NCBI GenBank assembly: GCA_963402885.1 | Contig: OY727101.1 | Coordinates: 12,596,917-12,660,916 of the forward strand | Source: Antedon bifida | Taxonomy: Eukaryota > Echinodermata > Crinoidea > Comatulida > Antedonidae | Length of the DNA: 64,000 nucleotides | Direction: 5' to 3' | Shown: positions 11,351 to 24,222 of the stretch, one piece after another | Layout of the letters: the number at the start of each line of letters is the position of its first letter | Position numbering within the stretch: the first letter of the stretch is position 1 | Program-made: the position numbers and the translations under genes | The notes under the pieces: generated by a model | Told to the model about the DNA's origin: nothing | Seen by the model: the letters and a program-made list of their open reading frames with translations, nothing else | Database searches by the model: none

Positions 11351-11510
11351 AATTATACATAAAATATCCTAAAATAACCAAAAAAGGAAGAAAAGCAGAG
11401 AAACCATTTACACCGCTCCATTGTCGATCACTTAAAGCCTTACAAGGACTCCAAAATATCTGTTGCATAGTTAAAAAACATATACAGTATCTCTGTGAAA
11501 ACATGGTGAA

Positions 11511-14500
11511 TTAAAATATACTTTCCACATCTAACTGACCCATTTTAATAGACGTTTGCCGTCTCCTTTTCACACGTATTCGATCAAGGCATTGAACAAA
11601 GATGCTTGCACAGACATGGGTGCTGCCAGCAAAGTAAAAAGACACATCATAGTTGTTGGTATAATCATACAGCCAACCTTTGAAAAATAATACAATTGAT
11701 TAATAACATTACAATAATTCAATTACATCCAATTATATTACAGTAATTTATATTCACATGAATTTTTAAGAAAATCTATATATGGCCTATGATGTGTAGA
11801 TTTAATTCAAGTGAAAATGTTTTTATTCTAAAATAAAAGATTGAATGAATGAATGAATTAGCAATTTCATCACAAAATTTAGATCTATTATAGATTATAT
11901 TATAACAGATATTACAACACACCAAAATAGATGCTTGTCATTTGATTGCGGATCACATTGTAGACGTACTATTAATTGATGATAGTATGTTTTAGCTTTG
12001 TACAGTATACATACTGTACATGCATGAATGTATTGTATAATTTGTTAACAGCCACGGTTAGTTTATTTAAAAAGCTCTTTCACACTGGACATTTCTTTGG
12101 TCAAAATAATGAGAGGCTGGTCAGTTTTCTAGAGTACAACTCTAACAACTTCTTCTCTGTTAACTTGAGCTAACAGTAGTTTACAGCGTAATTCACTCAG
12201 GAAGAATGACCAAGTAACTTCAATGAGTTGGGTATCGAATGCAACCGTGCAGATCGGTTAAATTTAGCCACGAAGTAGTCACAACACTATCTATAGTTGA
12301 TTTTACAACTCTTGGTTAGTTTGACGGTGTCTTTTCATTGGTAAAACTAATCAAATGCGTATGACTGGAAAATTTAAATAGTCTGAACGGTTTTATACGC
12401 TATTGTTTAAAATTTAATTTTCTCAGTTAACATAGCTATACAGTTAGGTTTATAAAGTCCAGTGTGAATAAAGATCTTGTCAGGAAATAATACTCACCAC
12501 TAAATATGCCAGCTATGGTAGCTGCTATACCTAATAAGGGAAAAGTGATACCAAGTGTGGCTGATAACATCTGATTGCCGACACATTCTCTTTCAAATGG
12601 AATAATGAGAGGGTTGTAGATTCCGCTTGCTAATCCAAATAGTATTGCAACAACTAAGAGCCATGAAAAAGAGTTTGATACAGGACATAGAAGAGCGATA
12701 ATGCCTCCTGAAAACAATGCAAAAGTCATTAAAGTATTTACGGAGAAGAACTTATCCACAAAAAATCCATGACAAATCCTTGAGAATAGACTTGCCATTC
12801 CTAATGTGGACATCAACAAAGCTGTTTTCTTTTCTGTTATTCCTGAAACTGTGGCCATATAAGGAAAGTGGACAACCACTGGCAAACTTCCAAAGGCCAT
12901 GAATACTTTCACCATGACAACCAGGATGCAGCAACTGTCAGTAAAAACGTACCAGAAGGTAGACTTCTTGATGTATTCTTTCAATAATGAACAATAATTT
13001 GTTTTTTTATACTCAAAATTCTGTTTTTTCTGTTCCACGCTCATTAAAGATAAACTTATATCTTCTGCTTCATTCTTGATTTCACTGTCATATTTTCTAT
13101 TGTCGACTTTTTCATTAATTTCCTCATCTTTTTCAATTTCATTTTTATCTTTTAACTTAAGGGGGCGCATTAATCGGGCCACAACAGACATATTCAATGA
13201 AATCCCTCCTAGTATGAGAAACGTTCCTCGCCAAGTGTAGTTATCGATTAAGACACGCAATAGCAGCGGTAAAACCACCATTCCGACTCCAGCACCAGAG
13301 AAAACAAGTCCATTTGCGACTGCATAACGTTTTTTGAAATAGTAAGTTGGCATGACAACAGTTGGCTGGAAGGCAAGTCCATATCCAATACCTGAAATTG
13401 TAAAAAAAAAATCCGTTCATCATTTTCAAGTTTAACTTCAATTTATGTACAGCGCATTGAGAGTCTGCTTATGCTATGCTATATAAAGGTGGTTCCCACT
13501 AGAACGCAACGTAATGCAGCGATGTATCAACGCAAAGTGTTGTATTGCGTAATCACAAGTGGAAAGCGACGACATAACAGTGCTGCAAACATCGCTACGA
13601 GAAATCAAATCAGTTTGATTTCACGCAACAACGAAAGGCAAAAGAACACTATAAAATATAGTAAAGCGCATACTTAAAGCTATGCGGGGTGAACCAGGTC
13701 AAAGTCTATGGCACGCTAACGTTGACGTGCAACAAGCAGGTTTGATTTCACACATGTGGGGGCAAACACAATTATTGGAAGGGCATTTGCTTATGTTGCA
13801 TAGGTTGCGTTACGTTGCGTCGCTAGTGGCAACCAAGCTTTAGACGGAACTACTGAATTCTGGTAAATTGACAACCTCAAAAATGCATAGAAGGATGGCA
13901 TATCAAGACTACTGAATTAAGTTATAAAGTTGAGAACTCAGCATAAATAGGAATTAATATTCAATTCAGACGATGGCTATCCCATGACTCACCTGTAAGT
14001 AAACTGAACGAAAGATACAAATGGTAAATTTGTGTTGAAAAAGATGTTAATATACATCCAGCTGACGCAATTAATCCACCGACAAACATTACAATACGCT
14101 CTCCATATCGTCTGCTTAAATATGATGCCAAAAAATCTAAAATTAAAATAAACTCTTATAACTTCATTTCATTAAATTGTAATATGTGTGTCAGTATATT
14201 ATATAGAAATTACAGTCACTGTGATTTAGAAAGCTTTTGATTTGCAACAACTGACGACATAGGAAAAAGTTATGTCAATTTATGTGTCATTGTTCATTGC
14301 ACGGACCTAGAAGCCACCAAAATTGGAAAAGCGAGAAAGCATGTTCCCCACATGTACAATGAATTAAAATTAATTATGTTGTTGGTTATAGCAATACTCC
14401 ATAAAATGAACTAGCTTATGAACAGTTATACTAGATTTCTAATTCCTTATTTACCCATCACTTGACTAGATTGACTGTATATATACACAGATATAAACTT

Positions 14501-14796
14501 TAATTATCTTTTTTATGGCTAGTATAGAATAATAATAAAAGTAATTAGTAATTGAAATAAAACTGTAACTTACTTGTCATCAACACTATGGTGGGAAATA
14601 GAGAGATAGCACCTGCGACTACGGACGTACTCTGCCCTAGGTCATTCTTCCAGTTTGCCAGATAAATACCTGAACCATTCATGAGCCCAACTATCAGTAT
14701 CATATTAAAGAAGGCGCCCATGACTACAATCCACCCCCATCCTCCATCAAGATTCTTAGAGGATGAGCCATCTTTTTCTTGACCTTCGACCTTCAT
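11511..14796 (-). CDS. Monocarboxylate-transporter-like SLC16 family protein, four coding exons
   Basis: Exons on the minus strand: 14574-14796, 13993-14136, 12498-13391, 11511-11677. All junctions are GT/AG, join in phase, and give 475 codons ending ESIF. The SLC16 hallmark appears at the start of helix 1 (DGGWGWIVVMGAF, residues ~17-29). The second family motif is YFKKRYAVANGLVFSGAGVG (~140-159). The TM8 motif FSRICHGFFVD carries the conserved basic residue (R327). The last exon encodes the TM11-12 segment GWLYDYTNNYDVSFYFAG, then a basic tail. A highly charged cytoplasmic loop (~200-268) separates the two six-helix halves. The family are 12-helix major-facilitator proteins, proton-coupled for lactate/pyruvate in MCT1-4 and otherwise in many relatives; the substrate here cannot be told. 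I chose the Met at 14796 because an acceptor-like TATACACAG lies just before it; an in-frame Met at 14820 falls upstream of that AG. Introns carry a MITE (13486-13841). Confidence 0.93.
11835..11866 (+). repeat. LINE-type GAAT tail
   Basis: AAATAAAAGATTGAATGAATGAATGAATT lies in the third intron of the SLC16 gene. It has the form of a 3' tail of a heavily truncated retroelement, the same tetranucleotide as the LINE at 683-2100 but in the other orientation. Confidence 0.4.
13486..13841. mobile_element. MITE with inverted ends in an SLC16 intron
   Basis: The left end GGTGGTTCCCACTAGAACGC and its continuation AACGTAA match the reverse complement of the right end (GTTGCCACTAGCGACGCAACGTAACGCAAC, 13805-13837). 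About 290 bp of unrelated sequence lies between. There is no transposase frame, so it would be non-autonomous. The 68-codon frame at 13471-13677 is part of it and not a gene. Confidence 0.7.
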
Positions 14797-14820
14797 TCCT
14801 ATGCTGTGTATATGATACAA

Positions 14821-16215
14821 TAAACCAAGACAAGGTATAGTTATTTTGCCGTTTATTTATCTGAAAATATTTGTTTCAAAACTATCACAGGAAAAGAGAA
14901 ACAGAAAAGTAATACTTTAAATGAAATGCTCATTATTTTATAGCCAAGGATTAAGCAATAATCATATCGTGAGAATATCTAATTATTAATTAATTCAAAA
15001 TTAATTAATTAATTAATCAAATAATTTGTTCAAAAAACAATACAATAATTGGAATAATTATGTATGCAAATAACTTATTAATAATTTAATACTTGGTTTA
15101 ACATTTAGACTTGTCTGTCTGTAATTCATAATTATTTTGCTGTTTTGCATATTTAGAATAATATATGCACATTTCAACAATGGTTATCAAAATTCATTAT
15201 TGTACCTGCATATAAAAAGGATAATTTTATTGTAAATAACAAAGAGTACAGACAAATATGGATTATTAAAATGCTGTTAATAATTATACAGGTACAATAC
15301 AAACAATAAGGGGAAACCTTTGAGACCCAACGAAATGTCCCCTTATTAGAGGTGTCTCCTGAATAGGGGATTGTTGTACTGTTAAAACATACATTTATAT
15401 ATTCATTCTTGTTCTTTTCATAGGAAAGTGACCCCTGAATAGAGGTGTCCCAAATAAGTGGCTTCTACTGTATTAGCCTAATGGAACACAGGTTTGACTT
15501 AAATGAACAGACTTTCTACTAAATGAACTAGACTTTTCTGTCTTCAACATCTTTCCATTACCTGATAATATGGACTTCAACTCTGAGTTTCTTCTTTTTT
15601 CCATCTCACCGTACTGTAACCATTACTGTACTTGATTTTCTTGATTGTAGAAAAGTAAGCTTACAACATTTCAGGTCAGGTTATTTGTATTTCAAGTCTA
15701 TGAACACAGACAATTAAATATTATTGCTAGTTATTTATTAATGTTAGGAAGTTATGTCTTGCTCATAGTTCATAGGTCAAAGTTCATTCTCTTTCTCTTT
15801 TATAACCTTCATAAAGTATTGAGCAATATGTCAACAATTAATTTCCTCTTGCAGGAGAAACTAATTATTCAGTTTTACTTCTCACCAAAAGTAAAAAAAG
15901 AAACAAGAATTATAATGGACAAAGATCAGGAAGAAAACGTACCCAGGTTTGTGGGAAAATGACTAATAATTTCAATATCAGTTGGAGAGTTCAAAAGTTA
16001 ATAATTTAATTTTCATTCTTTGTTTAAAAGTTGGCAAAAAGGAAATTGTATTTGTACTGCTCCATCAACCATAGTGATATTTTTCTGACATAAACTGCAA
16101 TAAGAAAAATAAATAATTAAGAATTAAAAGTTGGACAAAGAAAAAGGAATGTTTAATAATTATAAATATAGCAGAGTTTAAATCTCTTCTGATGGTGAAA
16201 AAAACAATATAGACT
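14821..16215. other. Non-coding stretch upstream of the SLC16 gene
   Basis: It holds a TTAA-rich simple repeat (14985-15020) and a copy of a CCCCTTATTAG/AGGGG-type interspersed repeat (15298-15475, see that entry). No long frame is credible. The SLC16 promoter and 5' exon(s) should lie here or beyond. Confidence 0.4.
15298..15475. repeat. GTCCCCTTATTAG/GAATAGGGG interspersed repeat, copy 1
   Basis: Contains GTCCCCTTATTAGAGGTGTC, CTGAATAGGGG and CCCTGAATAGAGGTGTCCC. Similar wording recurs at 43435-43682 and 50238-50385, so this is one dispersed family. Confidence 0.5.
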
Positions 16216-16356
16216 AAAGCTCTGTCTACACTATCAAACAAGTTTGATAAAAAAAAGTGTGAAAGTGTGCCCAAATGTGGTAGTGACATCATGTCCATGT
16301 GCACATCATATTTTTGTTTTTGTCACATAAAGTTTGATAGTGTAGACAAAGCTTTA
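16216..16356. mobile_element. MITE family A, copy 1
   Basis: Starts AAAGCTCTGTCTACACTATC and ends GATAGTGTAGACAAAGCTTT, a clear terminal inverted repeat. Between them is the family signature GTGCCCAAAT..GGTAGTGACATCATGTCC. Copies also lie at 16619, 25247, 29629, 32543 and 32914. Confidence 0.85.
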
Positions 16357-16618
16357 GACTTTATGCTGAGTAGTCTTCTGGGCTACTTTGGTTTTGGATG
16401 AGACCTTTCCACAAAAACAATATAGAAAAAGATAAAAAATTTAACTTTTATTTTTAAACTAAAGACATAATCTTACAGGGCTTTTTTTTTTACTAAGGCC
16501 TGCAAAAATGTATTAATTTGTACATTTAACCCAATTGTCATACCTTTTGCATTGCAATTTGCGAAAGATGCGTGTAGTTTGGAAATTTGAACAGCTATTC
16601 AGTTTGTAGTACTGCATT

Positions 16619-16756
16619 AAGCTCTGTCTACACTATCAAAATAGTTTGACAAAAAAAGTGTGATGTGCCCAAATGGTAGTGATATGCCCAAATATGGTGG
16701 TGATATGACATCATCATTTCCATATCATCATTTCCATATATGGGCAGAGAGCTTTA
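16619..16756. mobile_element. MITE family A, copy 2 (right end damaged)
   Basis: The left end AAGCTCTGTCTACACTATC is intact and the GTGCCCAAAT/GGTAGTGATATG interior is duplicated. The right end is reduced to GGGCAGAGAGCTTT. Confidence 0.75.
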
Positions 16757-16795
16757 AAAATACATGCTCATCAGCATTATTATTTCAAGGTGCCT

Positions 16796-17000
16796 TTTGC
16801 TGTTCTTTATAAACGCCCTTCAATTCAATCAGGAAGGCTGAATCGCTCGCCACATTCAAACAACTCCTCAAATCCCACCTTTTTAATTTACACTTTCTTC
16901 ATTAATCTTTTGCTTTAAAAAAAAATGGTTTCTGTTGATTGTTCAGCGCTTAGAAGCGCCCTACATTTTGAGCTTTGTAAGATAATAGAATGAGAAAAGA
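16796..17000 (+). mobile_element. LINE 3' end (reverse-transcriptase C-terminus and tail)
   Basis: One frame reads AESLATFKQLLKSHLFNLH and then a stop, the usual last residues of CR1/L2-like ORF2. It is followed by TTCAGCGCTTAGAAGCGCC, a hairpin-forming 3' UTR, and a GATAATAGAATGAGAA tail. It is severely 5'-truncated. Confidence 0.65.
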
Positions 17001-17029
17001 CTATGGGACAGTAATTTCATGTTGTTTTG

Positions 17030-17115
17030 TGGGTTTTTTTGCTGCTGGTGGTATCTACACTATCTAAGGTAGGCTATACTTGGGGTAAATGGGGTCTCTA
17101 GTCGAACTTTAGAGG
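17030..17115 (+). repeat. Dispersed repeat GGTATCTACACTATCTAAG, copy 1
   Basis: GCTGCTGGTGGTATCTACAC, then GGGGTCTCTAGTCGAACTTTAG, recurs at 19240-19315 with a few changes. Confidence 0.5.
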
Positions 17116-19240
17116 GGTCTGCCAGGGCCAAGGCCAGGGCACATAACATTCTCATGCAGCATGCTACCATTGAACAAAACGATCGTACTTTTTATCATTG
17201 TTGAATGTTTTGATATTAGCCTAATTGTTAAAACGACCTTCACAACCAAAATATTTTTTTGTAATAACATTTATTTTAAATGGAACGCTATAAAAATAAT
17301 CCTCTGCTTCATCAGAGCATGAATACCTAATAACCAGACAAGAACGTATCTTTATTACGTTTTACTATCAATCCATTTTCATATCACGCAATCCATTTTT
17401 CAACAATATAGTAGTATAACAATAACATTTTGATTGAATAGTGAGGGATTAGTTACAGTTTGACTTTGAATAAACCATTGGTAATTTACTGAAAATCCAA
17501 AATAAACTTGTGTTATAATACAAACAGTATTATTCAATCAAAGAAACGCTCTACTACACATGAGAAATAGATGTCGGTCGATAAACTTCTGACGACGACT
17601 AAAACAACGACAATCAGCTAAATGTTAGTGATTTTATTTCATCTCTGGCTTGTTACATTTTTCATGACACATTACCGGACTTCCCCCTTCTCTCGCAATG
17701 AACTACAGTACAGATCTTCCCTATCTAGGCTTGTGTATGTAGCATACTACGCTATTCACAAATTACCCACGCATAGCAGTGTTACTAGAGCCATCACAGA
17801 TTACCTCTAATGGATCAATCATTCACACATGAATTCAAAAATTCATCGACAAACGAAATATAGCCTATATTCATTCCTTTTAAATATTAGGCATATTGCC
17901 AAGGCTAATAATCGATTTGTCCATAATTATTGCGGTTTGCCGGGGGTTTTTCATAATCTAAGGCCAATTTTTAGGCCAAATCATAATTGTGAGTATAGTT
18001 TTGTATTTCCGATGCGTGTAGTACCCTATTTATCTTCATTTCCGTACGTTCGTAAATATTAGGCCGAATTTCCGTAGTAGGCCTAATTTATAGACGTTCC
18101 GAAGTTACCGTGTTATACCGGTAGCAGAGCAAAGTTTGCTTCTTTCTGCAAATGTCCTATCATTATTTTCTTTGTTTTATTTGGAGTGTGGTTTAAAACA
18201 ACACTTTTGTAAAGTTTATAGTGGATAAATAAAAATGAATTTTTGGAAATTGTGGTTTTAACATCTGAATTCCAAATTATACAATTTAACCTTTTGCTCA
18301 ATATATTTATAGCAACAGCTTCATATTTTTTGTATAACTTTTTAAAATTATTAATTGATAATTAATTTACATTAATTGAGTACAGTTATTAGAATGCATT
18401 ACCGTACCAAAAGTACCTTCATCGGGGACTTCCATGTGACGTTCGCATTGAACGAAAACAAATTTATCATGAATTTTACGTGCGAGAGTACCATTTGCGG
18501 CCGTCTAGGGGTGTCATTTAACAATTTGCTTGCTCAAATACTCAGTGTCTACAGCCCTGGAGTCTTTGAGCAACCCTCTTAAAATAGTCCTGCGACTGCC
18601 CCTGATAGCTCTATCTATATTTATTTACAGCAATTTGTTGAGGAAACTAAATATATCAATGTAAATAGGTGGTATTGATACAGTTGAGTAGGCCTACATA
18701 TCGGCTGGTGGTCTAGAAAAAAATAATCGAATGCTATAGGCCTAATGTAAACTACAGTACATGATACCATAGATATTATAGTGTAATATATTAAATTCAC
18801 TATAATCCTCTATGATGATGATACACTATACTTCATAGTCACACATAAATATTGTAGGTAACCGCAGCGTTCCATTTTTTGATGTACGTCGGAAGGCTAT
18901 ATACTTTAAGCATGCTGACTGCCAGTGATAAACAATAGGTACGCGTTTGTCTAGACGGTATGAGTTATTCACAACGAGTTTACAAATTTTTCAATTTACA
19001 AATAACCTTTTGTATTGTGGGGCACGCATTTGGAGGATTTTCAGAGATGAGGGTGATGAGGTATTGGGGATGTCGGGGATGGGGGTTCGCAGTCGGTTGG
19101 GGGGGGGGGGGGGGGGGTTCACTGTAAAGGGGGGTTCGCCCGAACCATAACCCCCCCCCTGACTACGGGCCTGAAGGCAGTGTACAGATAGTCTGTAATA
19201 GGTCATTTGGTATTGCTTACAATGTGCTAAATCATATAAC
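17116..19240. other. Non-coding stretch with simple repeats
   Basis: No gene is recognised on either strand. Short frames (17622-17810, 17829-18062, 18376-18582) show no domain. A G run of about 19 bases at 19099-19117 sits in G-rich sequence and is followed by a C run near 19151. Confidence 0.35.
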
Positions 19241-19700
19241 ATTGGTTGCTGGTAGTATCTACAATATCTAAGCTGGGCTAGTTGGGGGAAGGGGGGTCTC
19301 TAGTCTAACTTTAGGGTGTCTAGTACTTGCGGTGCAGCAGACAATTAGTCTGTTGTTATCCATTTAGTATTGTATGAACACAACTTGTTCATTTGGCATT
19401 AATTTTGAGTGGTACCTCACTCATCTATGCTAGCCCCATTTTAGGCCCTCCCTCGGGGGGTCTGGCGGGCCTATTGCAGCAGACAAAAAGTCTGTCGTTT
19501 GTGATACTGGTATAAGGATGCCAATGGGCATCCCATGGTGGTAAAATTAGGTGGTATCTCTCTCATCTAACCGGTGCCGGTACCCGGCAGACTCCCATTT
19601 TCATTGACTTCAAGTGACCCCCAACACACTTAAATAGTCAGATATTGGTACCTAGCTCATCTAACCAAATGTCTCTGGGCTGCCTGTCTACTAGTCTACT
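19240..19700 (+). repeat. Dispersed and locally repeated GGTACCTCACTCATCTA sequence
   Basis: It begins with copy 2 of the GGTATCTACA repeat. A motif of the form GGTAYCTVRCTCATCTA then recurs three times (about 19411, 19550, 19645), each followed by CCCATTTT-, CCGG- or CTGGGC-containing text. It looks like diverged tandem units of about 115-140 bp. Confidence 0.45.
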
Positions 19701-21259
19701 AGGTACTGAGACTGGTGGCATGTAATTGTAAGCACTCACTCACATATTGGCTTATAATCTTACTTAGCTTAGTCAAAGAAGTAACATGTCAAGTGTGATA
19801 TTAAAATTAATCTCTCCACTCAAATATTCATTAACAGATTATTAATTAATAAATAATAATAAATAAACGGGATCCAAATAAACTAACCATTTTTAAGTAC
19901 AAAAACAGAAACCTACCATTTTAATACCGATATGGATGGATGATGATGATGGCCGTTTGTTTCATCATGTTACATGTTTTGATATTGTAATACTAAAAGT
20001 TAGGCCAGGCTGTAACGCCAAATGAAGTGACATTGCCAAATGAGGTGCGCGTGGTCTGTATCGCACAAGGCTAGGTTACTTAATTTGGCAGCACGTTTCT
20101 GGCGAGCTAATCGTGTTATTAAATATTGATATTATTTATTTCCAAATAAACACAAACTGAAAATTAATAACCTGAGTATTTCTAACCTAATAATCTTTAT
20201 TCATTGTATGAAATTAAACCATTATAACTGAAACATACGACGAAAATTTACGATTTTAGTGTAAAAAAACGAAAGGTACTGCCATCGGAAAATATAGAAA
20301 ACTCGACATGCATGATGGGAAGCCTACCGACCCCTTTCTAAGCAGCTGGAAAAGAAGACTACTCGTTTTAGCGCCAAAGGGAAGTGTCTGAAGTCACGTC
20401 TGCATGTTATGCGGACATGGTCTGGGACAATTTGCCTTTAGCGCTAAAACGTTGATTGTTTGAGTTATGGGACGCCATTTCTGCATTATTTCCTAGTAAT
20501 ATTTTGATTTGACGTTCCTTTCGTCGGTACATTATTCCCGTTACTATTTTGTTCGTTTTTATGAATTTCTATGTTTATGTTTTCAAATTAAAATGATTAT
20601 TCGTTGAATATGAATGTATCCCGTTATTCTATTGATTATATTGTATATATTTTTTTGTTTAACATTGCTTAACTATACAGTTTCCTAACCTTTTAGTTTC
20701 ATTTTTAATCAATTCCGTTTTTTTAAAATGTATAATGTTATTTATGTTTTTTATTTATAAGTTCTTTAAGAATATGAGTTACATGATCACATTTATTTCA
20801 CTTATTATACCTACAGTATAACACTATATTTACTTTGATGTCTGAAAAATTAAAACATAAATTCGGAATAATGGCGAACCTAAGTCGCAAATTGTTAGTT
20901 AGATATTTGTTATAATTTCATCATCTCATTTGTTACACGTGTGTGTGTGTGTGACCTATAATAAATAAATAAGGGATGGCAGGCTACAGGTAGGCCTACT
21001 TCGAGGGGAAATTCATCAAATTGTTTCATCAAAACAATAACTCATAAGGTCGGAAACATTTAGAACATAAATAGATAATGAAACCAAATTTTGAGATATT
21101 GCGTTGTTCTCTTTTGTTATCAATCTTTTCATGTCACGTACCGTAATAGAAGGTAACAGTTGAACATGCATATCACAATAAATAAATAATGGTAATTAAC
21201 TAATTAATTCACCAATCCTAATGGCATTTTCATCAAGTTTTAACAATCTTTGATGTCGG

Positions 21260-22010
21260 AAACATTCCCAATAATAGAGACTAATTTTGCAATATGTTAG
21301 ATATTTTATTCAGCTGGTACTTTTTACCTTGATATCGGGAACATTTGAACATAAATTCGCAATAATGGATCATAATTGTGCAATGAAGTCGTGTCATCTT
21401 GTTCATATGATGGGAAAAAACTTTGGATGAGATATGGGGTGAGCGAAATTCTAAGCAAGCTAAATACATGATACTTATTTTGAGGTTGGAAAAAAGCACG
21501 TGAATTCGCAAATAATTGAACCTAATTTTGCAATGAAGTCGTCATCTCATTTGTTCATATCGATGTGAGAAAATGTTTGGACGGGAATGTGGTGAGCGAA
21601 ATTCTAAGCAAGCTAAATACATGAGTTATTTTAAGGTTGGGAACACAACGTGAATTCGCAAACAATTGAACGTAATTTTGCAATAAAGTCGTTTGTTCAG
21701 ATCATATTACAATGTGGGAAAAAAGTTTGGATGGGAATGGGGCGTTGAGCGAAATTCTAAGCAAGTATTACTTCGAAGTCGGGGGAACAACCTTAAATTC
21801 GCAATAATGCAATGGAACCTAATTTTGCAATGAAGTCTGGTCACCTTGTTTGATACGATGTTGGAAACACGTTTGGAGGGGTGGACGAAATTCTAGGAAG
21901 CTAAATACAGTTAGTTATAACACTAATTATTTTGAGGTCGGGAATATTAGAATTTATACTTAAATGGAACCTAATTTTGCAATGGAGATTGCATGCGTTA
22001 TTTTCATCTC
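21260..22010. repeat. Tandem array, period about 150 bp
   Basis: The motif TAATTTTGCAAT recurs at 21373 (diverged), 21523, 21673, 21820 and 21971, a spacing of 147-151 bp, with a partial unit at 21282. Each unit also contains GAATTCGCAA, AAGTCG, GGTGAGCGAAATTCTA and AGCAAGCTAAATACA. Units differ by about 10-20% by eye. Confidence 0.8.
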
Positions 22011-23213
22011 GGTTGTTCGTTCCATCAATTATACGTCGTACATAATGTGGAACATGCATGCACTGTTATACTTTGTGGGGTGATGAGAGTGGGATGCTAC
22101 TGTAATCAAGTTAATATATTATTTATTGACATACAGTAATTTAATTAGCTATATCGATGGAATAGTAGATTAGGCCGATATTTACACATTTGCAGCCTTC
22201 ACTATTTATAGAATAAATCAGCATTAAATAAGCCAGTGGGTAAATTGTTATGGAATTCATTTAAAAGCAATATGCTATATAACATTGAATCACGGTGAAA
22301 CATATAACAATAAAGAAACAAGTATAGAAAAATGGGTAGATTTAAGAAATACTATTATGCTAATATAATTTCTAATTTGCTACGATTATCAGAAAAGGAA
22401 TTCACTGTGATACGAGTTACAGGTGGTACTGATCTGATTTTATTTCGTTTCATCTTGTATATAAATTACATTGTATAATCCGGGTTGTAAAATGAAAACA
22501 AACAAATGAAAATCTCACAAATTCTTTATGTGTAAAATATTTTAAAACGAGATATAGATGATAATGATGATCATTGTCAAGTGTATAGAAAAATATGAAC
22601 ATTAATGAAATAGGAGGTAATACGGAATTGATAAATGTAAAAATGTTACTGATGAATTGTAACGACATTGGGAATTAACAAATGTGTTAAATAATATGTT
22701 TGCGCCACAAAAGAGAGAAAAAAAGCTATCGATGGAATGGTGGGTACGAAATCCATGATAATTTAGCTATTTAGCTGAAATAAATTCGACGGGAACCTGA
22801 TTTCACAAGAGGACCTCTTATATGAGTTTGTGAGGACTCCGTTTATAGAGGACATCTTAATATCTGTTCTAAAAACTCCTTAATATCAGTTCCAGAATTA
22901 ACCTTAATATCAGTTCTTTTCTAATGAAGAATCTGGGCAATTTACAATCAAGCAACAACACCACATAATTCTACGTGAATTCTACTGTACGTGAACTAGC
23001 CTTAATACCGTCTGATTACGGTATATAGGCCTACAGTATTAATATTAGCTTCAGAATAAATGACGACGCATTCTACAGATATTAAAAAAAATGAAAATAT
23101 TAAATTGGCTTCGTCGAAATGTTGTACCTTGATAGACAGACCCCCAAGCACAGGTAAATCCTCAGATTCTGCTTGATCACAGACAATCTGCACTGCAGCA
23201 CAACTAAAAAGCA

Positions 23214-23252
23214 GTAAAGGGGGGTCAAGCTTAAAGGGGGTCAAGCTTAAAG
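23214..23252 (+). repeat. Two-copy 18 bp tandem repeat
   Basis: TAAAGGGGGGTCAAGCT occurs twice in direct succession with a one-base length difference. Confidence 0.7.
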
Positions 23253-24222
23253 TATCATACTTATTTGACCTCCTTTCACACTTCTTTGTTGTACAAGTTT
23301 CTCTATATATTTTGTTTAAATTAGTTTGATTACCTTAATGTTTCACATAACTTGTATTATTTTTGAAGTGTGAAAAATTGAATAAAAGAAAAAGAAAGAA
23401 GAAAGTAAAAAGATTTTGGCACACAAGGCGTATCATATAATTTGCGGACCATGACCGAAGCACTTCCGCTTCGATCTATTCGACGAAAATCAAAAAAGGA
23501 TAACTATTTTCTGCTTTATATTTAATTTAATGTAATGGTGATCTAATAACAGGCGTAACAACACATAATACATATTGTAGTTTAATACTGGCTTAAATAT
23601 GATTGTTTTATATAAACTGTATTTTAAAAAATGACAATAGAACTTCATTTTGCAATAGTACCTAATTTGGCGCCTTAGACGCCAAATTAAGTGCGGTACC
23701 TCATTTGGCAGCGGTACCTCATTTGGCGTGACACAGGCACGTATTCATCCAAGCAGATCTGTTTACGTAAAATCAAGTTGAGGGGGTAATTTCATTTTCT
23801 ATTTTTGTCTTTTTGACACACTGCTTTCCAACATCTGTGCTGCCAACAGAGCAGTATAAAAAAGGCAGGAAGTCCCTGAGTGAGCCTAGCATTATAGCTG
23901 GGGATAAAAAGTTACAAAATGTTTCTATTTGTGACTGGTATAGGCCTAGTAGAACTGTAGTTTTATTGGTTATTAATACTTGGTTTTTTTTACTAACAGA
24001 TTTTGTAATTGTGGATAGAAAAACAGCGAATTTTCGAAGGAAGGTGGTGTAGCCTACTGTATGTAGTTAGTTGAGTACAGTACTGTGTGTAGTATAGCCT
24101 AGGCTAGGCCTAGTAGATAGAGTAGGCTTGGCAAACAAACCAGAGAGAGGGGCCTAACTTAAGTGAGTACTGTAGCCTAAGTAGTAGTAGGTAGGTACTA
24201 CTGCTGAACTCATACTGCACAG

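Larger units (their letters stand above)
20011..23735. mobile_element. 3.7 kb element with inverted ends and no transposase
   Basis: The left end (TGTAACGCCAAATGAAGTG then TTGCCAAATGAGGTGCGC, 20011-20050) matches the reverse complement of the right end (GTGTCACGCCAAATGAGGTACCGCTGCCAAATGAGGTACC, 23694-23735). A further GGCGCC-centred inverted unit lies at 23665-23690. The interior has no frame over 85 codons and includes an array of ~150 bp tandem units at 21330-22000. This fits a large non-autonomous DNA transposon. The superfamily is unknown. Confidence 0.55.

Noticed and set aside
18947..19242. Overlapping frames on both strands with poly-Gly or poly-Pro
   Set aside because: Produced by the G/C homopolymers; no start context or domain.
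21260..22010. Histone- or RNA-gene tandem cluster
   Set aside because: Units have no coding frame and no recognised RNA motif.
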